A stretch of DNA of 64,000 nt from Megasphaera sp. AM44-1BH (GTDB taxonomy: Bacteria; Bacillota; Negativicutes; Veillonellales; Megasphaeraceae): NCBI RefSeq assembly GCF_003467125.1, contig NZ_QSFA01000003.1, forward strand, positions 62,001 to 126,000, given 5' to 3'. A model generated the notes under the pieces. That model was not told where the DNA came from. It was given only the letters and a program-made list of their open reading frames with translations, and ran no database searches. Shown piece after piece: positions 26,744-33,493 of the stretch. Within the stretch, counting starts at the first letter, position 1. Every line of letters starts with the position of its first letter. A program made the translations under genes and the position numbers.

Positions 26744-26829
26744 CATGCGACAAAAAGGGACTACGATTCCCAAATAACGGTCGGCGGCTCTGGCGCCCTC
26801 TCAGTCCGGCACACGGACTCCCTCGCATG
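26744..26829 (-). promoter_or_regulatory. candidate HMP-PP/TPP-related riboswitch aptamer
   Basis: On the minus strand an 86-nt fold is closed by CATGCGA (26829-26823) and TCGCATG (26750-26744), extended outside by GGCC/GGCC. Inside are GGGA/TCCC, a GTCCG/CGGAC hairpin directly followed by CTGAGA (26804-26799) and a GGCGC/GCCGCC arm. CTGAGA after a hairpin is the pyrimidine-binding element of TPP riboswitches; the pyrophosphate-binding arm of TPP is absent, as in the HMP-PP (thiS) riboswitch, a terminator-embedded class. The inner 3' arm is followed by T5. CTGAGAGGG can alternatively pair with the downstream terminator. Class assignment is inference; the folding alternatives are seen directly. 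Confidence 0.5.
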
Positions 26830-26897
26830 TTGGCCATTAATATCACGATATAACAAATCCAGGGAGCTCCCCCAGGATTCATATTCAGACCTTCTTT

Positions 26898-26926
26898 AGT
26901 ATAATATATGCAATTTGTAAATTCAA
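26898..26926 (-). promoter_or_regulatory. promoter of the Phn-type operon
   Basis: Minus strand TTGAAT (26926-26921), 17-base spacer, TATACT (26903-26898). Start near 26891 would give a ~230-nt leader that contains the structured element and its terminator. Confidence 0.7.
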
Positions 26927-26983
26927 GGCAAAAAATGTCTGCCTTTCTCATTTCGCCGTGGAATTCCGGGATCTTCCAGATTC

Positions 26984-27012
26984 TGGACAATCGCAGGTCA
27001 AGTCAGTACAAT
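26984..27012 (+). promoter_or_regulatory. promoter of the dipeptide epimerase gene
   Basis: TGGACA (26984-26989), 17-base spacer, TACAAT (27007-27012), ~45 bases before the ATG; diverges from the Phn-type operon promoter. Confidence 0.65.
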
Positions 27013-27056
27013 AGTACTAGTCACATTTTTGTCCAGCCAAAGGGAGGAATCCTCTT

Positions 27057-28154
27057 ATGAAAATCACAGATATACGCGTGGGAATCATACGTATTCCCCT
27101 GAAGACGCCCTTTATCACGGCACTGCGCCGCGTCGATACAGCCGAAGACCTGGTCGTCCAGGTCATCACCGATGATGGACATACGGGCTGGGGCAACGCG
27201 CCGGCCACAGTGGTCATTACGGGAGACAGCCATGCATCCGTGGCATCTGCCATTACCGATACCATAGGCCCCCGGATTCTGGGCATGGATATCGATGACA
27301 GAGAAGCCATCCTCCAGCGCATCCAGCACAGCATGGTGCACAATACATCGGCTAAAGCAGCCCTCGATATAGCCGTCCACGACTTATTTGGGCAGAAATA
27401 CAACCTATCGCTCTATCGATTTTTCGGTGGCCTGCGCCCACGCATCACTTCGGATCTGACCATCAGCCTGGGCTCACCGGACCAGATGGTACAGGATGCA
27501 CAAAAGGCTATCAAAGCCGGTTATACGAACCTGAAGCTCAAAGTCGGCGTTGACGCCGCCCTCGATATCCAGCGTGTCCGTGCCATCCGCCAGGCTGCCG
27601 GGCCGGATATCACCATCCGCCTCGATGCCAATCAGGGCTGGAAACCAAAAGAGGCCGTACGCACCATCCACCGCATGGAAGATGCCGGCCTCGATATAGA
27701 ACTGATTGAACAACCGGTGGCAGCCGCTGACATAGAAGGGCTGAAATTCGTCACCGACCACGTAGATACGCCCATCATGGCCGACGAATCGGCATTCAGT
27801 CCCAACGACGTATCTCATCTTCTCGCTACCCGCGCCTGTGACCTCATCAATATCAAGCTCATGAAAGCCGGCGGTCTCGGACCGGCTTCCCGCATTGCCG
27901 CCATGGCCCAGGCCTCCGGTATAGACTGTATGATGGGCTGCATGCTGGAAAGCAAAATCGGCATTACGGCCGCCGCCAGCCTGTCAGCTGGAAATCCTGC
28001 CATTGTAATCAATGACCTCGATGCCGCTGACCTCATGGCAGACGATCCCATCACAGGTGGCATCTCTTATGACAAAAACGAACTCATCCTGCCCGAAGCT
28101 CCCGGACTAGGCATTACTGGCGTAACGGGCTGGCAGGAATGGAGTCCTCGCTAA
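27057..28154 (+). CDS. L-Ala-D/L-Glu (dipeptide) epimerase, enolase superfamily
   Basis: 365 residues. It interconverts L-Ala-D-Glu and L-Ala-L-Glu when murein peptides are recycled. All catalytic positions align with Bacillus AEE: Lys160-x-Lys162 in LKLKVG, metal ligands Asp190, Glu218 and Asp243 (RLDANQGW, IEQP, MADE), and Lys267 in INIKLMK. Own promoter upstream with an AGGGAGGAATCC ribosome site. Its last 4 bases overlap the convergent PAP2 gene. Substrate could be another dipeptide, since the family is varied. Confidence 0.88.
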   Translation: MKITDIRVGIIRIPLKTPFITALRRVDTAEDLVVQVITDDGHTGWGNAPATVVITGDSHASVASAITDTIGPRILGMDIDDREAILQRIQHSMVHNTSAKAALDIAVHDLFGQKYNLSLYRFFGGLRPRITSDLTISLGSPDQMVQDAQKAIKAGYTNLKLKVGVDAALDIQRVRAIRQAAGPDITIRLDANQGWKPKEAVRTIHRMEDAGLDIELIEQPVAAADIEGLKFVTDHVDTPIMADESAFSPNDVSHLLATRACDLINIKLMKAGGLGPASRIAAMAQASGIDCMMGCMLESKIGITAAASLSAGNPAIVINDLDAADLMADDPITGGISYDKNELILPEAPGLGITGVTGWQEWSPR

Positions 28155-28705
28155 CGTATCAGACGGACAGCAACCCGTTTCCGTATAAACTGGCAGATCC
28201 GGTACGCCCCATACCCGACACCGACCCCCAAGATAGCTCCCGCCAGGACATCACTGGGAAAATGCATGAACAGATACATCCGGGAAAAAGCTACGACCGC
28301 CGCCAGCCCATAGGCCAGTATACCCAGGCGGTGGCGATAACAGTACAGGACCGTCGCCCCGGCAAAGAAAAAGAACGAATGGCCGGAGGGAAAGGAATAA
28401 CTGACGGGATATTTGAGAGCCTCCACCACAGGAGCCCCGTCAATGACGATATACGGACGGAGCCGCATGACCGCATGCTTGAGGGCGACATCACCAATAA
28501 AAATTGCCATGATAACGGCCACGATGATGGTCAGCGTCATCCAGCGGCTGCGGCGGTTCCATAAACCGGCAGCAGCCAGCCCCAGCCAGAGCCACAGACA
28601 ATTGATGCCTGTTGTAAACAACGTAATGAAACTATTCATATGCGGACCGGCCAGCCGGTGCAGCCAGAACAACACATGCACATCAGTCGAAAAAATCCAT
28701 TCCAT
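28151..28705 (-). CDS. PAP2-family phosphatase (undecaprenyl-diphosphatase-like)
   Basis: 184-residue membrane phosphatase with ~5-6 helices. The three PAP2 motifs are intact: Lys76-x6-Arg83-Pro84, PSGH (106-109) and Ser141-Arg142-x5-His148-x3-Asp152. BcrC-type members recycle undecaprenyl diphosphate, the lipid carrier for peptidoglycan and envelope glycans; other PAP2 proteins act on phosphatidate, so the substrate is inferred. It is convergent with the epimerase. Confidence 0.85.
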   Translation of the reverse strand: MEWIFSTDVHVLFWLHRLAGPHMNSFITLFTTGINCLWLWLGLAAAGLWNRRSRWMTLTIIVAVIMAIFIGDVALKHAVMRLRPYIVIDGAPVVEALKYPVSYSFPSGHSFFFFAGATVLYCYRHRLGILAYGLAAVVAFSRMYLFMHFPSDVLAGAILGVGVGYGAYRICQFIRKRVAVRLIR

Positions 28706-28768
28706 ATATACCCTTCCTTTCGTAACGGAAGCAGTATACCACGGAAGATAGCACAGGTAAAATATATA

Positions 28769-28813
28769 TAATGTAGGGAATCCATATGATAATCATATGG
28801 ATTCCCTACATTA
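28769..28813. repeat. perfect 45-bp palindrome
   Basis: Two exact 22-base arms (left arm begins TAATGTAGGGAATCC, right arm ends GGATTCCCTACATTA) around a single central A at 28791. It lies between the PAP2 promoter side and a relic IS end. There is no T-run on either side, so it is not an ordinary terminator. A 1-base loop would favour cruciform extrusion in DNA or a large operator dyad. Confidence 0.85.
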
Positions 28814-28842
28814 CGTTTCTGATTCCGTGAGACGCTGCACGG

Positions 28843-28936
28843 AATATAGCACGTATGGAAACCAAACAAAAACGGCTCACAACGCTCATTACATCAGGCT
28901 TCGTGAACCGTTTTTTCTTTTAAAAGTGTCAAAGAT
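28843..28936. mobile_element. relic of an IS1634-type left end
   Basis: 94 bases align without gaps, at roughly 80% identity, to the reverse complement of the left end of the intact IS at 12.2 kb: AATATAGCACGTATG, ACCAAACAAAAA, the terminator hairpin, and TTTTAAAAGTGTCAAAGAT at the tip. The hairpin arms differ from the intact copy in paired positions. No transposase sequence remains to the left, so only the terminator-bearing end survived. It now sits upstream of the esterase gene. Confidence 0.85.
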
Positions 28937-28960
28937 CGTATGATAGCAGATACGAGTTCA

Positions 28961-28989
28961 TTGCTACCACCATTATTCCATGCTAGAAT
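28961..28989 (+). promoter_or_regulatory. promoter of the esterase gene
   Basis: TTGCTA (28961-28966), 17-base spacer, TAGAAT (28984-28989); 30 bases before the ATG and just downstream of the relic IS terminator. Confidence 0.6.
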
Positions 28990-29018
28990 GAGACATACTA
29001 CAAATAAAGGAGATACCG

Positions 29019-30050
29019 ATGAAAATCTTCAAGCACAGCCAGAAATCAAAAAAACAAGTAATAGCCCTTGCCCTGACCGGGCTGGTGTGGATAGGAGGCA
29101 ATACTATGGCCATGGATGTCAATGTCGATTCTGCTACAAAGAACATGCCGGGAAAAGTGGAAAGCACGAAGATTTCTGTCCCGTTGAAGACGCCTGTCAT
29201 CAACCAGATTTCCGATGTCGTATACGAACAAGTTCCGATGCGGGGGTATCCCAATGTGGCCATGAAAATGGACATTCTCCAGCCGAAGTCAGAGAAAAAG
29301 CTTCCAGCCATCGTGTATGTTACCGGTGGCGGTTTCATCAATGCCAATAAGGATAACGGCATTCAGCTCCGGATGCACCTGGCAGAAGCCGGTTATGTCG
29401 TTGCCTCCATCCAGTACCGGGTAGCGCCTACGGCCCGTTTCCCGGAACCACTGGAAGATGTGAAATCTTCTATACGCTATTTGAAAACCCATGCTGACCA
29501 ATTCGGCATCGATCCGGAACGGGTCGGCATCATCGGGGGCAGTGCCGGTGGCTATCTTGCTGCCATGGCAGCTACGACCAGTGGCACGACGACCTTTGAC
29601 AAAGGGGACAATCTCCAGGCAGGAAGCGATGTAAAAGCGGCAGTAGACCTGTATGGCCTTTCCGATCTGACACGCATTGGCGACGATTACAGTGATGCCG
29701 TGAAAGAAGCCCACCAGTCGGCTGGTGCCACAGAAGCACTGTGGGTAAACGGATCTGCCGTATTCGGAGGGAAAGACGGCGGCATCCTGGCCGATCCGGA
29801 AGGCGCCCAAAAAGCCAATCCCATTACCTACATTTCCCGGACCAGTGCCCCTATGTTACTCATGCACGGCACAAACGATACCATCGTTTCTCCCAGCCAG
29901 ACCGACCTGCTCTTTCAGGCACTCCAAAGGCATAACATCCCATCCAAACGATACCTGGTTGAAGGCGCAGCTCACGGCGGCATTTACTGGAACCAGGAAG
30001 AAGTTCTCCAGATCATTACAGACTTCTTTGACTCTTACTTAAAGGGGTAA
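29019..30050 (+). CDS. exported alpha/beta hydrolase (esterase/lipase, BD-FAE-like)
   Basis: 343 residues with an N-terminal signal peptide (basic start then ALALTGLVWIGG, likely cleaved near MAMD). Catalytic triad positions: Ser175 in GGSAGG (173-178), Asp287 in HGTNDTIV, His319 in GAAHGG; the oxyanion segment YVTGGGF (100-106) replaces the classical HGGG. It resembles feruloyl/acyl-ester hydrolases acting on extracellular esters. AAAGGAG ribosome site. It is the last chromosomal gene before the BREX island. Confidence 0.85.
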   Translation: MKIFKHSQKSKKQVIALALTGLVWIGGNTMAMDVNVDSATKNMPGKVESTKISVPLKTPVINQISDVVYEQVPMRGYPNVAMKMDILQPKSEKKLPAIVYVTGGGFINANKDNGIQLRMHLAEAGYVVASIQYRVAPTARFPEPLEDVKSSIRYLKTHADQFGIDPERVGIIGGSAGGYLAAMAATTSGTTTFDKGDNLQAGSDVKAAVDLYGLSDLTRIGDDYSDAVKEAHQSAGATEALWVNGSAVFGGKDGGILADPEGAQKANPITYISRTSAPMLLMHGTNDTIVSPSQTDLLFQALQRHNIPSKRYLVEGAAHGGIYWNQEEVLQIITDFFDSYLKG

Positions 30051-30101
30051 GATTCTTTTTAGTGCTATAGCTGTAGAAAAACAGGGATAACCTTATTTTC
30101 C

Positions 30102-30186
30102 AAAAAAATAACCACGCGGCTCGTAAACCGCGTGGTTATCGTATTCTTTATGGTGGAGATAAGGAGGATCGAACTCCTGACCTCTT
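30102..30186. repeat. left attachment-type repeat (tRNA-Ala 3' end plus terminator)
   Basis: 85 bases identical, except T30145/C46166, to 46123-46207. It contains the last 36 bases of tRNA-Ala on the minus strand (30151-30186, including CCA) and the tRNA's terminator hairpin (ATAACCACGCGG/CCGCGTGGTTAT). It lacks the tRNA 5' half, so it is not a functional tRNA. It marks the original tRNA 3' end displaced by integration of the island. Confidence 0.92.
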
Positions 30187-30267
30187 TTCGAACGACATCG
30201 TCCTTTTCTGAACATTAACTAGCAATCTATCTCGTTCGTAAATTATATAGATACCCTTTATTATATT

Positions 30268-30564
30268 TCATTGTGTTTGGATCTTCTTTTTAGGCTCAAA
30301 AGACACTTTTAAAACCATATCCATACCGTCTGCCAAACGTTGCAGAATTTTTAAGGATGGATTGCGAGTACCATTTTCGATTCGGCTAATTTCGGTTTGA
30401 GCAATTCCTGTTTTTGCAGCTAACTCTTTTTGAGTAAGATTTTGGGCAATTCTCGTATTGACAATAGCACGGATAACATTCATTTCCGGTTCCAGTTCTG
30501 TATATGCAGCGGCAAAAGCAGGGTCTTTCATTTGTTCTGCTTTGAATTGTTTTAGCGTTTTCAT
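30268..30564 (-). CDS. XRE-family antitoxin (HigA-type)
   Basis: 98 residues with a central helix-turn-helix (LTQKELAAKTGIAQTEISRIENG, ~43-65). The C-terminal tail is basic. Its start overlaps the stop of the upstream toxin-derived frame by four bases (ATGA), the order toxin-then-antitoxin seen in HigBA pairs. The partner toxin is broken, so this may be an orphan antitoxin or repressor. It sits at the island's left end, downstream of brxL. Confidence 0.82.
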   Translation of the reverse strand: MKTLKQFKAEQMKDPAFAAAYTELEPEMNVIRAIVNTRIAQNLTQKELAAKTGIAQTEISRIENGTRNPSLKILQRLADGMDMVLKVSFEPKKKIQTQ

Positions 30565-31317
30565 TTTAGCCCCTCCATTCGTCGAATATATTCGGCTCGA
30601 CGTTCTTGCGCTAAACGTATTTCTCTTGGCGGAGTTTTAGGCGTCTTTTTAGTAAAACCATTAGTGGTATGCGAGAGTCTGGCAACATTGGTGGCGTTCC
30701 ATTGTATCTGGCCGCCGTAATATGTGCCATAGTTTTCTTCCCGATAACGAATTCCCTCCTTAAGCAGGGAGCTAATAAGCGTTTGAAGCTTTGCCTCATC
30801 AATGAGTGTATCGGAATGAAATGGATGAAGAATGTACTTAGAAATGACTTCTTGCGGCATCTTCTTTCCTTCTGTATCGTCTAATTCATAGACAAAAGAA
30901 ATAGGTCCAAAACGACGCAGGATAACTAAAGGACGGGCTCCCGGTTTAGGCCGACGATGATATACTTTTTGCCACGTATCCAGAGTCGCTACAAAAGCAC
31001 TACCTGGTTTTTGCACTTTAACCATCATCGCATTATAAGGTGCTAAATAGGGGAATTTTGGCAACCCGGTGCAGCATCTGCAAATCATTAACTTTCAGAC
31101 GGTCCATGTTATCATGCCGTACATACCACGAAAAATGCATTAAACGTTCCCCCGTACTTTCCAAAATACGGAAATTAGCACCGCCATTACCTGAAGCTCC
31201 GGCTAGATCATATACCGTCAATATTTTGCAGCCATTAATATACCCGTCTTGTATCTGTAATACCAGATTGCCATATGGACAGCACGCTTCTACTATATAG
31301 TATAGTTTCGATATACG
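30561..31317 (-). pseudogene. chimeric remnant: ImmA/ArdC-like N-terminal region fused to a Gp49/HigB toxin tail, frameshifted
   Basis: Two overlapping minus-strand frames make one broken gene. The first (31317-31033) has no normal start and ends in a stop. The second (31088-30561) carries PYNAMMVKVQKPGSAF…PGARPLVILRRFGPISFVYELDDTEG, which resembles the N-terminal part of ImmA/IrrE- or ArdC-like proteins, but has no HExxH. Its last ~45 residues switch to GFTKKTPKTPPREIRLAQER, the C-terminal signature of phage Gp49-like (HigB/RelE) toxins. The toxin's N-terminus is missing. Recombination followed by a frameshift is the simplest reading. Confidence 0.65.
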
Positions 31318-31354
31318 TCATGTAAATTCTGCTAAATCCACCTGAAGCATAGCA

Positions 31355-33469
31355 TCATTCTACTCCCAAGGCTTTAAAGACAGCATCTTCAGGAGTACTA
31401 TAAAATATCAGTTGAAAACTCCCGATTAATTCAGGTGGTACCGTTCCCAGGTCGGCGGCGGATGTAATGGGAAGCAGGATTTTTTTTGCGCCCGAGTCGA
31501 GACATACTTGCAGGGTGTTAGCCAGTTCTTCGACTTTCATCAGTGTACCGCTGATGCTGATTTCGCCCAAAGCGACGAGGGAGCTTTGGACGGGTTTGTT
31601 CAAGGCGATGGAGCAAATAGCGATGAGCGTCGGGAGCGCTAAGCGATGGGTCATACCGATGCCTTGCAGGTCCTGGTAGTTGATGATGTAATCTTTGGCA
31701 GTCGTCGAAATGCTGCCGCTGATACGCCGGCCATTGGCTTTCAGGTAGTTATAGGCAGTGTTGACGGCTTCTTTACACTCTCTGTCGCTGCCAATGCCGG
31801 TGCGTTCAAATCTCCCGCTGCCCGGCAGCATCTGGCTTTCCAGGCGGAATACACCGATCATATTGTTTCTCCCATGGGAAACGGTATAGACCTGCCCGGG
31901 ATTGCAGAGGCCTTCGGGAATGAGTTTGCCACCGCCCTGTTCTGGTACGGAAACATAGTGTTCCTCAAAGGTTTCGTTATTGATGTAGGAAAAATTCACA
32001 TCGTAGAATTCCATGCCGCCCAGCTTTTTGAGCTGTTCTTTGACGCGGCGGCGCATTTCCAGCGCCATTTGCAGTACTTCTTCTACTTCGGCTTTGTTAA
32101 AACGGCCATCCGGATACAGCAGCTTGATATATCCGCCGACCATCTTGCGAACCGCAATAGTATCACGCTGGTTCAGATTCTTTCCCAGCCAGAAATAGGT
32201 ATCCAGAGCGTCACCATACTGCTCTTTTCGCAGTTCCCGCATGAATCCGGCCAGATAATCAGAAATAAATCCGTAATCGTCGGTGAAGTGTTCAGGCCGG
32301 AATTTTGGGATTTCCCAGCCAGGGTTGTAGCCATGGATACGGTCGAGAAAAGCCGTGTCGGTTCCCATTTCCGGTGGGAACGGGTCGAACAGGCTCGACG
32401 TTTTCAGCAAGACATCGACAGACTGGTTGATATTGCCGACAAAGACCATCGATGCCGAAGCCGCTTTTTCTTCTTTGCCCCGGGCAAAGGAGCCCGATGC
32501 CATATAGTCTTTCATGATCTGGATGCCATCCTTGTCCTTGAATTTAATGCCGGCTACTTCATCGAAGGCAACGCAGTCCCACAGCCCGACCAGTCCGATC
32601 TGATGGCTGGCCATGTTATAAAAGAGGTTGGCTACCGTCGTCTGGCCGCCAGAAACGAGGATACTGTTCGGTGAAATTTCCTTGTATATATGTGATTTCC
32701 CTGTACTGCGCGGTCCCAGCTCACAGAGATTGAAATTATTTTCCACAAGCGGAATCATACGTGTAAGGAGCAGCCACTTTTCACGATAGGACAGAGAGTC
32801 CGGCTCCATACCGGTCGAGCGCAACATGACGTCCATCCATTCTTCTTTAGTAAAAGCCTGGCGGCCGCGCTTCAATTCATCCATATCGACATGAGGCATC
32901 TGGATTGGTGTCAGATTGCGGATACTGATAGGATAGATGTTCTTCTGTCTCCGGTTATTTGACTGCGGGCTGTTTTCATTGGGCAGAATGATATCCAGAT
33001 TTTCCGTTCCTTCTGCATCGTAATTCAGCTGCACGATGCACCATATACCACCACACAAAAGACGGTCGTATTTTTCCGGGTATTCATCAGCAATGGGGAT
33101 TCCTGTCAGGCCCAGATTGGAAAAGGAGGCTTCATAATAATCCTGCTTGATATTCAGGCTGACCGTAATCATATCGATGACGGTATGGCTGCCGTGCTGA
33201 CGCAGGACCGACAGTACCTTTTGCGCTTCATCGGGACGCACAAAATTGGCGGATAAAATTTTTTTTACGTTTTCTACCCCCGCTTTGACGATTTCTTCAT
33301 CGTCAGAGCTGCAATACTGGCCTAATAGAAATTCCAATACGTACACAGGGACATTGGCCCCTTCTTTGATTTTTTTCGTCAAATCCTTGCGGACAATCTT
33401 CCCCGGGAAATAATCCTTTAATTTCTGGCGGATTTCCTCCCGGTTTGTAGTTCCACCTGCTGTATCCAT
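31355..33469 (-). CDS. brxL: BREX protein BrxL (AAA+/Lon-like)
   Basis: 704 residues, last gene of the BREX operon. The AAA+ core has Walker A GPRSTGKS (252-259) and Walker B with Asp303-Glu304 (CVAFDEV). The C-terminal ~150 residues resemble the Lon proteolytic domain (VALGEISISGTLMKVEELANTL), but a clear Ser-Lys dyad is not evident, so protease activity is doubtful. In type 1 BREX, BrxL is needed for blocking phage but not for methylation. It starts 24 bases after pglZ. Confidence 0.93.
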   Translation of the reverse strand: MDTAGGTTNREEIRQKLKDYFPGKIVRKDLTKKIKEGANVPVYVLEFLLGQYCSSDDEEIVKAGVENVKKILSANFVRPDEAQKVLSVLRQHGSHTVIDMITVSLNIKQDYYEASFSNLGLTGIPIADEYPEKYDRLLCGGIWCIVQLNYDAEGTENLDIILPNENSPQSNNRRQKNIYPISIRNLTPIQMPHVDMDELKRGRQAFTKEEWMDVMLRSTGMEPDSLSYREKWLLLTRMIPLVENNFNLCELGPRSTGKSHIYKEISPNSILVSGGQTTVANLFYNMASHQIGLVGLWDCVAFDEVAGIKFKDKDGIQIMKDYMASGSFARGKEEKAASASMVFVGNINQSVDVLLKTSSLFDPFPPEMGTDTAFLDRIHGYNPGWEIPKFRPEHFTDDYGFISDYLAGFMRELRKEQYGDALDTYFWLGKNLNQRDTIAVRKMVGGYIKLLYPDGRFNKAEVEEVLQMALEMRRRVKEQLKKLGGMEFYDVNFSYINNETFEEHYVSVPEQGGGKLIPEGLCNPGQVYTVSHGRNNMIGVFRLESQMLPGSGRFERTGIGSDRECKEAVNTAYNYLKANGRRISGSISTTAKDYIINYQDLQGIGMTHRLALPTLIAICSIALNKPVQSSLVALGEISISGTLMKVEELANTLQVCLDSGAKKILLPITSAADLGTVPPELIGSFQLIFYSTPEDAVFKALGVE

Positions 33470-33493
33470 CTCAATCCTTCCTCTCTGCGTTCA

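Noticed and set aside
26702..26880. Full TPP riboswitch
   Set aside because: The pyrophosphate-binding arm (CCTGAT…AGGGA pattern) of TPP aptamers is not found; only the pyrimidine-binding half is matched.
28769..28813. Palindrome as an intrinsic terminator
   Set aside because: No T-run follows on either strand and the loop is a single base.
30151..30186. Second tRNA-Ala gene
   Set aside because: Only the 3' 36 bases are present; the acceptor 5' strand, D-arm and anticodon are missing, so it is an attachment remnant.
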